DNA of 64,000 bases, taken from Symbiodinium microadriaticum (lineage: Eukaryota > Sar > Dinophyceae > Suessiales > Symbiodiniaceae). The stretch is taken from NCBI GenBank assembly GCA_001939145.1, contig LSRX01000262.1:452274-516273 (forward strand), written 5' to 3'. The notes below the pieces were generated by a model. It saw nothing but the letters and a program-made list of their open reading frames with translations. It had not been told where the DNA came from and searched no databases. A program made the position numbers and the translations under genes. Within the stretch, counting starts at the first letter, position 1. Every line of letters starts with the position of its first letter. Shown in pieces: positions 35,599 through 47,300 of this stretch.

Positions 35599-38500
35599 CG
35601 CAGGCTTTGTGTTGGACAGCCGCAGCTACGAAATCCTCGTAAACATGCACTTCACGCCTCTGCCCCGGCATCCAACGCTTTGCACCCCTCTTCCGCGCTG
35701 CCCTCGTAGTGTTCTTCTGGCTCGAAAAGGATGCGCAACTTCGAGATGGTGGAGCTGCTGGTCGCGCAAGCCAAGGCCGCCAAGGCCGGAGACGCTGAGA
35801 AGTCCGAGAGGCAAAGCAGGCAACAGCGCAGCCAAAGCAGCTCACACGACTCCCGTTCCCCCCTCTCGATCCTCTCGCCTATAGGGGCCTAGAGGTCCCT
35901 CTGACCACGCGCGCCTCCATCGTGCTGATCAAGACGGCGCTGAAGACACAGAACTTCAAGGATGCCCGGAGACCCAACGAAGGAGCAGAGAAGACGGCCG
36001 GAGGGGGGGAGTTCCATGGGCTTAAGGCCTTGAGCATCTTCCGCGAGCTCAAGTCCCTTTGGACAGGCTGCTGTCATGCGTCTACAAAGTAGGATCATCC
36101 ATATCCATGTGCATCCCTTTCGGGAGTTTCGCCGTCTGCCCTTTCCAGGCCCTGCTGCGGCGGGACCCTCCACCGCCCCACGTCAGATCGCAGCCAGCTT
36201 GGTCATCGTCGGTTCGTCGCTGGAGTCCGGGAACCTTTGTCGCTGGGCCCATGAGGTTGGCCACCTCGTCGACATGGCTTGCAAGGAGACTCAGGGACGA
36301 AGTGTCCGGTGTGCATCTTGGCCTCAAGTGCTGGATTCTACGACAGGAGCATGAGCTGAAGCTGTTTCTCCCCGAGCTTGCGACAGTGCCTTTGTCGGAG
36401 GATGCCAGGGGCTTCAGTCCCGCCGAGGCTCAGTTCCCCGAAGTCGGACGCTGTGCTTCGACCCTAAGGCCATTCAAGCTATGGTCACGGAAGCCGTGCG
36501 AGAGAAGGATCCAGAGCTCCTGCAGCAGGCCTTTCTGTAGACTCAATCCGTGCGCTGTGCGGGGATGCGGCTCTGCGTCCGATAGGTTGAATCTCTTGCA
36601 CGCGAGAAGGACATCGCAGGGGGCCCCAGCTGTTTCTGCACCGGAGCCCGCGATGCAATTCGGGGGGTCCAGAGGCATTTTCCGAGTCGACCTACGGCCT
36701 GCTCATGAAGGGATACAGAGGCAGGATCTTGGGGACGTCAGTTGCCTGAGAGTTTGGACGATGGACCCGCCTCCACCTGACAGATCACGATGACAAAGTC
36801 GAGAAGCTTTTCCAAGAGGCCGTCGCCAAGAAGCCAGATGCAGGACAGCCCCTGCCGAACATCACACCTTGGCTTGGGCACAGAGATCAGTGTTCCGAAA
36901 AGCTCCCGTGGATGTGGCGGGCACAAGAGTTGAAGGCTGGGACTGTTGCAGGACCCGAGTTGTGCTTGGCACTGTTGGCATGCTGCCAGCAGCTTCCCGC
37001 TCAGACGAAGCTTGGGCTGCTCTCCGGGTCAGATGTGCAGCTTGCAGTCTAAGGTCGCGAAATTTTGCTCTCGCCTGGGGCTTAGCAAAGATTGAAGGGG
37101 CAGGTCCAGAACACACTGCTTCGGTCATCGGTCGCGTGTTCCGTGGATCATAAGGGCATCATGAGGGTCCCTTACTCTCTCTTGACTTTGCAGATGTTGA
37201 GCTCAGCCTGGCCAGGCGGACCAAGCGTACAAGCACTTCTCTGAGAGCATGCCGTGGGGCTCCCGGCATTCCCCCAATCAAAAGGTACAGTAGTCATATT
37301 GCTAGCTATCACTGTAGGCTATCTATCTGGTTTACAGCTGTCATGCTGTTCATAAGCTTTGCATACACGCCTACACCTGCAGGAACATAAAGACAGACAC
37401 GTTGTTTGTACGCAAACTATACTGCACAATGTTCCTATATAGGCGGTTGCAGCCGTGCACATCCGAGGGCGGCAGTCTTGGCTGCTTTCCTTCGCTTCCA
37501 CTTCGAGGCATTGGACGATGGGCCAGCATGCTTGCAGCCCACCATTCGCACCCTGTGAACTGTGTGTCAGGTCGAGAACTACGACAGAGTCTGCGACATG
37601 TACGCCACAGCCCGAGAAAGTCAAGGGCCTCGACACCGACACACAGCAGTACTGTGTGCAAAGAGTAAGCAGATTGCAAGGCAACATAAGTCACAATTCA
37701 ATCTGTGATCTGGTAGACGACACCTCCAATATCGTCTGAATGGTTTCCTCCTGGACACATACCTTGACAACGTGCGCCACAGCAGGAGAATCGTGTAGAA
37801 TGCAGCCCGGCCACAGCTCAGGAGAAGGATGCCGCCTCGCTGCGCGAGAAGGCTGCGGCTGAAGGCCCTTAGTCAGACTCAGATCGCTCAAAATCGCTGT
37901 AAAATCACTTACATGTTACGTGTCGGTGAAAGTCTGAGTGCACTGGGAAATTATGTATCCGGTCGATCTGCGGTGCACTTCCTGGCGAGTGACCGTCCGT
38001 GGATTCGGACAGGACCTAAGCTGTTTGTCACAGTCGCTTTTTCAACTTTAAACATCCGTAAACCCCGAAGCTTAGAGCCGAAAGCCCGAAGCCGAAAGCT
38101 GCGAAGTTCACACCCCCTTTGGTCCTCGTGCGAAGGCAGAGCCATCTTGGACTCTCGCGTGGAGCGGGGGACACGGCTGGCAGTACAGATAGCCGAGGAA
38201 TCAGAAGGATGACACGCAAACATGAGCTAGCAGCTACCAATAATGGTAGTATAGGTAACGCTGTCGGTTCTGGTACGTAATATTGATAGAAATGGTAGCA
38301 ACAATAATGGTAGTAAGCGCGTAAACGATATTCGGAACGATGGTGGCAATGGCACACTTCACGGATGGCTTTTGTTTTGTGAGTTTCCCTCGAGATGTTG
38401 ATGCAGAGTGCACGAACCCACCTTCACCTCGACCAAGGCGGTGTGTCATGAACGCCGCCCTGAAGTGCGGGCGCAGCAAGCTGGTGCTTTCCCCGCCGTT

Positions 38501-40396
38501 GCACCAATGCTCAACTGTTACTCGCTGATACTAGAAGCTTCCGCAAAACAAATAGCAGTCCTTCAGCGCATTCTGCCGAAATCCCTTGGCTCCGAGCTCA
38601 CAAGTGAGTCGTTTACAGTTCTCGGTGACCTGCGGCAGTTTGCCTGTATGGCTCAGTACGATGTTGTCATTTTCGGAGCGACTGGATTTACCGGTTCTCT
38701 GATCCTGAAGTACTTCCAGTCGAAGGGAGGGTACAGGTTGGCGGTCTGCGGACGAAATCAGAGCAAGCTGGAGAAAGCGATTGAAGGTTTCCAGTCCAAA
38801 CCGGATGTTTACGTGCTGGACGTGGTGAATGCTACGCAAGATGAGCTGAAGGAGGTTGTGAAAAAGGCCAAGTGTGTTTGTACGGCTGTGGGGCCTTTCG
38901 TTGAATACGGAGAACCGCTTGTACAGGCATGCGCAGAGCTCGGGGTGGACTACGTGGACACCAGCGGGGAGAGCACATTCATGAGAAAGATGATCGAGAA
39001 GTATGACGCAGCTGCCAAGCAGAGTGGCTCTCGAATTGTGATTCACTGTGGACAAGATTGTGTTCCTTGGGATTTGGCCGTCTGGAAGCTCTGGAAGCTC
39101 CTGGGCTCTGAGCTCACAGGAGTCAAGATCTTCGGCGAGATGCGGAGTTGCCCGAGCGGTGGAACCATGAGCACCGCCATGCTTAACATGCAGCAGAAAC
39201 CAAGCAAAAGCTCACTAGGCTTCGATCCGCTTTATCTTGCGGACGGAGCGAAGTCCGAGTGCCTGACGCAGGTCGACCTTCCGAAAGGCAGCTGGGCTGC
39301 AACAGCATCTCCTCGGGTTGAAGCTGCCGTAGGTCGTAGGGCGGCACTGGTCGTGCTTTGAGGGTATCTTGACACTTCTCGCATCATGTATACCTCCATG
39401 CCATGAGTCCGAATAGCACGATTTCTGTGACGGAGTGCGGTTGAAGTTTCGGGAGGCAGCCAGTACTACGAGGAAATGGGGCAGAAGGGCGGGCCTTGGG
39501 TCATGGGGCCGGTGATGGCAAATGCCGTGCGCCGAACCAACGCGCTCCTTAAGATGGTGCCAGACTTGAAGTATCACGAGGCGGTACTGGAGAGCAGCCA
39601 GTTTGGCCTCTCGACCCTGACCACCCTCGCCTTGGGTGTAAGCGTGTATCTTCCCTTCACTCAACCCCTTTGGTACCGGCTGGGCGTGATTCCAGAGCCC
39701 GGTGTGGGACCGAGCCAGGAGGAGATGGAGCAAGGCTTCCTGACCCTCACCGTCTTTGCCGACACCAAGAGCAAGAGTCCCAAGTGCAAGGCCGTCATGA
39801 AGTTCTACACGGATCCCGGCTACAAGGACACCGCGCGGATGTGCGCAGAGGCCGCCTTGGCCCTGACGGATCTACCAAAGTCTTCAAGGCAAGGCGGTGT
39901 CTACTCACCAGCCGCGGCCTGCGGGGAAGGCCTCTTCCAGCGGCTCCTCGCAACGGGCACCACCTGGGAGGTCACAGACCTCTAACTAACTCTGACTGAC
40001 TCTAACTCAACTCAATCAGCTGGCTTGCGGCTGTTTTCATTCGCGTGGTACCTGCGCATCAAGCCGCAGGGAAAGAGCCAACAACCGCCAGTCTCTGGCT
40101 GGAGCACAGTCTGAACGAGAATTGCATGAATCAGCTTGCATGAATCATCCGATCGCAGGCACAATCTCTCCTCTCCGACAATCCGCTGGGGCCTCGCGAA
40201 CGCGCAAAGCACGAAGCTCACCGTTGCGCTCTACACCCTCGCCAGGTTGGATGTTGCCAAGCACATCACGATGATTCGCAGCTGTGCCGTGGAGCAGAAC
40301 CTGGAGGGAGCCAAGACCTCAGAGCGCGGTTAAAACTTTGGCAGGAAGCGTCCAAGGATGACAGCCACACACTGCCACCCATATACTGTAGTAGAA

Positions 40397-40427
<31 letters not shown>

Positions 40428-40557
40428 CACACATGGAATAACACAATTGGACGAATAACTAGGTAAATCAGCAAGAGCACGGATGAGCAAACAACAGGAA
40501 AGATTGATCAATGAACTCATGACTGGCTTTCTCTCTCTCGCTCTCTATCTGTCTCTG

Positions 40558-40599
<42 letters not shown>

Positions 40600-41250
40600 N
40601 NNNNNNNNNNNNNNNNNNNNNNNNNNNNNNNNNNNNNNNNNNNNNNNNNNNNNNNNNNNNNNNNNNNNNNNNNNNNNNNNNNNNNNNNNNNNNNNNNNNN
40701 NNNNNNNNNNNNNNNNNNNNNNNNNNNNNNNNNNNNNNNNNNNNNNNNNNNNNNNNNNNNNNNNNNNNNNNNNNNNNNNNNNNNNNNNNNNNNNNNNNNN
40801 NNNNNNNNNNNNNNNNNNNNNNNNNNNNNNNNNNNNNNNNNNNNNNNNNNNNNNNNNNNNNNNNNNNNNNNNNNNNNNNNNNNNNNNNNNNNNNNNNNNN
40901 NNNNNNNNNNNNNNNNNNNNNNNNNNNNNNNNNNNNNNNNNNNNNNNNNNNNNNNNNNNNNNNNNNNNNNNNNNNNNNNNNNNNNNNNNNNNNNNNNNNN
41001 NNNNNNNNNNNNNNNNNNNNNNNNNNNNNNNNNNNNNNNNNNNNNNNNNNNNNNNNNNNNNNNNNNNNNNNNNNNNNNNNNNNNNNNNNNNNNNNNNNNN
41101 NNNNNNNNNNNNNNNNNNNNNNNNNNNNNNNNNNNNNNNNNNNNNNNNNNNNNNNNNNNNNNNNNNNNNNNNNNNNNNNNNNNNNNNNNNNNNNNNNNNN
41201 NNNNNNNNNNNNNNNNNNNNNNNNNNNNNNNNNNNNNNNNNNNNNNNNTG

Positions 41251-41333
<83 letters not shown>

Positions 41334-44300
41334 TCATATATATATATAAACATATGTACATATATATGTATACATATATACACACATGTCTACGGATACA
41401 GGTGTACATGTCGGTATGTATGCGTACAGGATGTACGTGTCTGCTCCGAGGCGATGAACGTCTTTCAGTCCCTGAAGAGCAGCGGAGCTGAACTCAACAG
41501 CGTCGTTTACAACACTGTCCTGGATGCTGGGGGCCGAGTGAGTTCTGGTTGCCGTGCGATGCTCACTTTTCAAGACATGCTATGTGCAATTATGTGCGTG
41601 TTTCAAGTGATTCGTCGTGACATCGTGGCCCCCGCAGCACGCATCCACACCCTTTGCTGGTCTCCTTCAGGCCTGCGTGGAATGCTCGAAGTTGGAGAAG
41701 GCTGAAGCATGGATGGAGCAGATGAAGAAGGACGTGCGGCTCTTGGGCTGCTCCATTTGTGTAGAGCAGGCTCGACCTACACAGAGCCATCGTAGTCAAC
41801 ACCCAGGGCATGTCCGACGTCGTCAGCTACAACACCCTCATCAAAGCCCACCTCCAGGCAGCGTTCTAGGGGCCACTTGCCATGGCTCCGCGCCTCCTCA
41901 AGTCTTTTGCGCAGGCCGGGCATATGGGAAAGGCCCGAGCACTGGTTGAAGAGATGAGGGCACCGGCCTCGGCCTGACGTCGTGGCTTGCAAAGCTCACC
42001 CTGGTGCAGTGCAGTGGAGGGGGAGGGGGTTTCGGGGTCCGGTCTTGTGCATGGCCTTGGGGTGAGCACAGGTTGCGCAGCTGCAGCCGTGTCGCCCTTG
42101 GTTTGGGGTATTATCTCTAGAAAACCGCCGTCATTGTATGAGTTTTTTCATACTTGGTCAGCGCTAAGGAACTGCATCACTTTCAACGAAATTGTCAATG
42201 CCACCGTTTCCAGCCCTGACCGGAGGGTGCGGGCTGAGGCCCCCTCGCGTTTGTGGCCAACTAGCTCTGTACTCTGTAGGACGTGTGCAGACTTCTGACA
42301 CAGGGCATCGTGCCTGCAGCTACCAAGCTCAAACGCAAGCTTGTGCTAGGCTTTGGCGTCCAGATGATGACACGTTTCTACAAGCTAGGGGAAGCAGTGT
42401 AGTTTCTGTAGAGTTTCGTCAGCCACATCTTGCCGCGCAAAACTCGGAAGCTTTTCTTCACGATCTTCGGCGACACTTCTCTTGTCCCGCCACCATGCTA
42501 TGGACATGGATATGGCTTCTGCTTCTCAGATCTCAGCGTGCTCACGGTGCGTTCACGGAGCTGTCTGAGCTGCACGCCGAAGTTGAGGCCGGAGTTCAAA
42601 CCTCCAGCTTGCACGGCTGCCATTTGGAACCAACGTCGTGCTGCCAGGTGCACTGGAAGCGGCTAGGGGGCCTTGTCGATGATTTGCCGCATGGTGGCAA
42701 CGGTTCTTTTCCGCTGTGGCGGAGAGGTGTTCACGGCTGCAGAACGCTGTTTGCAGTCCTGAGGCAGGCGGCTAGTAAGCTTCCGCTGCCTCCCGGATCA
42801 CCGGCGGCTGCAGTCGCACCGTGTCTGCAGATATTTCTTGTAAGTCTGGTGCCATCTTCGGTGAGACTGCTCGGGGCAGCATCTTCAGGCCGCGACTGCA
42901 CACGATCGGGTCTCCATGAAAGTGGTGCAAGAGCTTGAAGCCCTCCAGATCGAGTTCAAGGCTTTGCAGCGGCAGGCTCGTCGCGGTAAGACTGAGATAA
43001 GAGAACAAACACCCCCAGATCCTGCAAGAAGCGCCTCCTGCTTGTCGCAGGCACACGAAATCGGCAGGGAGGTCTCCAACAACGAAGAACTGGCGAGGCA
43101 TTCCCTCACAGAGCCCTACATGCAGAAAGTGCGGCTTTTCTTCCCCAAGCTCAGAGACTCGGTCTTGATGCTTGAGAAGGCGGGGATGGCATTGTGCGCT
43201 TGTTGGTGCGACTTGCCGCGCCCGTGTCGGTGCAGGAATTCAGCAGGGTGATGGGCAAACCACCGCCGCCGATGCAGATCCTCACAAAGGCGAGCACGTT
43301 CTGCGGACACACCGTCCAAAGTCTCCGTGCAAGGGCCAAGAAACGAATGGCACGCGATACGCGGTCATTCAAAACCAAGGCGATAGAAGCCGCGTCCCTG
43401 TATCGCGAACGGCAGCTCCAAATGCAAGAGAAGCAGCGAGAGATGCTGACTCGAATGCAGGGTCCGGATTGGCCCAAGGAGGACTGGCCCCTCACCAACT
43501 CCGATGCCAAGCACGTCGGGGATGCCGAAAACATCATCCACTCTGGACTGGATGAGCTGAGTAAGCGAGCGGGGCCTGGTGGTGTGGCACAGGTGCACGA
43601 GACGGGGGATGAAAGTGTTCTGGAGATTGTCATTGCCCTTGGCGAGATGATGTCGTGCTACACCAAGCTTATCGACAGACACGCAGAGAAGGTGAAGCGA
43701 AGCCGGAAGAAGGCAGAGAAGGTGGAGAGGAGAGAGGAGATTTCGAGTCCGAACCCAAGCCCCACTCCAAGGCTTGGGGAGTTCGGCTTGGCGAGCTTGG
43801 GGACCCTGGGGCTCAGCTCTCCGGAGGGTTCCTCTCCCCCTCCCACGAGCGACCTTGGAGATCTGGCTTGGGTGGGGAGCAGCCTGGGAGGACTGGGCCT
43901 GGGAGGCCCGGGCCGCGAGCCCGACCTGGCATGGGGAGGCCTCAGCCCTCCGGCGCCGCCCAAGCCGCAGGTGGACAGCCGATGGACGGCAGCGCAGCCC
44001 GTCTACAACGACGCCGAGCTCTGACCGTAGCTTCCCGCTTCCCATCCTCTTCGCCCTCAGCTTGCCCTGCCCAGAGAGCCGCGCTGCCCTCGAACGCCTG
44101 GAGACGAAGGAGCTGCGTCGAGCTTGACCCAGCTTGGCCTGAAGGCCGCGACGAGGAAGACCGAACCGGCTGATGACTGGAGCCTGTGTTTCCTGTCAGC
44201 AAAAGCCTGTGAGCTGGCACTGGCTTGGCAGCGAGGGGGAGAAAAGCAGCGAGACACACAGAGCAGAATTGCAGACAATGTCGAATCCAGAGCCCTGAAC

Positions 44301-47300
44301 TTTTCAACTCTCCGGCAAGTCATACATCCCATGAAGGCATGAAAAACCTTACACGCCGCAAAAAGCCATAAGTGCTAACTTGGAGACTCTGTCAGGTGTG
44401 GAAGGTCATCCAGGAGATGCAGGCTGCTGGTGTGAAGCCCAATCAGGTCACTTGCCGCGGTCTCAGCGCTCCGTTTAAGTTTGACGCCTTCTTTGCCAAA
44501 CGGGTCTTTTCGAAAATGCATATCGCCCAAGGCTCGATTCTGCTGAAGAACCTCAACGGCTCCTCGCCGGAGTCCGACATCAACCACACGTGGCGGGCTC
44601 GGTCAGCTGCCGGAGCCGCCTTGGCTTTGCCTCTTTGGGCTCTCGGCCTCCTCTGGGCTCTTCCCGACCGAGGATGCAGCTGATCAATGACATGGAGGAG
44701 CAGCTCGACGAGGTCCTGCTCTCCTCGGTGGTCCCGGGCCTTCAGAGAAGCTCCCCGGGCCGGGCCTCCCCCTGGCGGATGTAAGAATGTAAGGTGGAGG
44801 CCTGCGTGCGCATCGGGAAGCCGGACCTCCTTAACACCAAGTTGAGGCACTCAGTGTCAGTGTGCTTTGCTTTCAAGTTGTGATCTATCTGGCACCAGCA
44901 GACTGGGCAGGCAGCTCATGTCCGGCGACATCAAAGTCAATGGCTCCCACACCTTCGGCAGCCTGATCAAGGCTGGTCTTTTGCATCTGCACACATGTTG
45001 ATCTCCCGTGAGCTTGAGGGTTCTCTTGTGCACTGCGTTGTGGCGCGTCGTTGAAGGCTTACGGGCACGCGAGAGACATGAAGTCGGCCGCATCCCTGTT
45101 CTGCAGCTCCAAAGCTTCTGCCAAGCACGCGGCTACCACAGGTCTGGCGCTGCTGGAAGGAGATGCGGACGCGCACTGCCGCCACGTTGTGGTCGGCAAC
45201 TGACGGCCTCTTGTCACCTTAGCTCGCATGCACAGGCCACATCAAGCCCACCAGCATCACCGTCGGCTGCATGATCGAGGCCGAGCAAAGCACATGCAAA
45301 AGAAAGCTTTAGGAGGTTGAGTCTTTGTATAAGGAAGGGTTGTGGTGGGTGAATACGGCGTCGTGGTGACTTTATCCGACCTCCGTCTGTTCCTTTCAAC
45401 TGCGACGAAGAGTCAATACCCCTTCCGGTCCGTTTTGATTTTGTGTGCCTTTCACAAAGGTTTCGGTCAAGTGAGCAGCATACTAGGGGCTGATCGGCAT
45501 ATCTCATGGAATTTGTTCGCTGGGTGATTCAAGTCCAGTTTGTCCGGCCTCCTGCCCTCTTTCGCGCCCTATCACTTTCTTTGTCTAGCATCAGAGTTTG
45601 ACTCATACTGTAAAGTGAAGATTGTAAAGGTGTGATGCCGCGGAGAAGGCTTCTCGATCTGAATCTAAACGTTGCGTGCTTCTGAGACATTCTTCTGTGA
45701 GGCGGTGGTGTCGAACGGGGACCCAGATGGAGCGTGGCATCTCATCCAAGAGCTGGGTGAGGATGTCGAGCCTTTGGGCAGCTCCCACCCATGAGCCCTG
45801 AAGCCCTGAATTTCCTCCCATCCATGTCTGTCCGGTTCCAGGATCCCCATTGCAAGGGCATTCTCAACGCCGTGATCTACTGCTCCGTGTTGAAGGGCTT
45901 CACCCGTGAGAAGAACGCCGGGAAAGTCTGGTCCGTCTACGAGGCTCGACAGTCCGCCTGCATGTCGGAGCTTTTTCTCTCTCTTGACGTTTTTTAGGAA
46001 ATGCAGAAGCGCAATATTGATCTATCGGCCGTGTCCTCGGACAGATCCTGGCAGCTGTACGGGAGTAGCTGATCTGATGGCATTGGCAGATTGTCACCTA
46101 CAACACGCTTCTTGACTGCTGCGCCCGCTGCTGTCGCGCTGTTCTCGGTGCGATGCAAGATACAAGGCATGATGTGAGTTGATGCTTCCCATGGCTGGTA
46201 CCCCGTATTTGCTCATTGCATCGTGTTCTGTGTCGGTGCACCTAGGCATGGACGGCGTGCCGGACATTCTGGCTGACATGAAAAAGGCATCCAGCCCGGT
46301 ACCCCAAGCTGCAAAGAATTGTCCTGCATTCTGCGAAGGCCAACATCAAGCCGAACATCATCACTTACAGCACCATGCTGAAAGGTCATTGCCAAGTCGG
46401 CCAGCAGCTGAAATTCGGAGCATCTCGTCATCTTCCGAAAGCCTCTCAGCAAGCCGAGGCGACCTCTCCGCAGCCTTTAAGCTTGTCAAGGAGATGAGAG
46501 AAGAGGTGCCTGGAAGTCTCGAAAGGGTTTCTGCCAGACTTCTGAAAAGATCTCTGGAAGAAGCGACCTTCTGTGTTTTGCAGCCGTCTGCAACGGTGAG
46601 CCCTTGTCAGGCTGGATTGGTGCCGGACGAGATCATGTGACCATGGAAGCAGGGGGTATCATATCAAAGGATAGGTATCCGTTGAAAGTTCATCTGAGCC
46701 CAGAATGGGGAAATTTGGCCTTGGACTTCATGGAGAGGTACAACTCGCTCCTGGACGGCTGCGCCCAGAGCAGTCTGGTAGACGAGGGCTTGCGGGTGCT
46801 GAGGGAGATGGAGGCCGAGCGGAAGAAGCTCTGAGTTGGCGTGCCTTTGTGTTGCATCCGAGCGCTTGTAGGAAGCCGGCGTGAAACCGAGCAACTTCAC
46901 TCTTTCCGTCCTGGTTCCAGCCTGAAAGAAGGGATGCCCGCGATCGCGGAGTCACCATGTGGTTCGTCTCATGAAGCCAGCTCAGGTCAAGCTGATGAGC
47001 CGTGCCCGTCGTGTGGACCAAGCTTTTGACCTCGTCCGCTACTTGGGATTCTCAGTCGTGGTGCGAATGTGTTGCCGTCCACTGGCGTCGCCGGCGCAGG
47101 TCAAGGAGTTGTCGGGCAAGTACCATCTCAGCCCAAACTCCCACGTCTATGCCAATCTCGCGAGAGCCTCAGATCTCGTTGTGGCATCGTTCTTCGATGT
47201 GGGGAGTTCTCTTTCCCCAGGTCCAGGCATGCTGCTTCAGCAAGCAGCTGCAGAGGGGCATCAAGACTCTGGAAGAGATGATGGAGCGCAAGGCGCGAAC

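Noticed and set aside
40468-41409. Frames of about 290-313 codons spanning the N gap
   Set aside because: They are open only because N has no stops.
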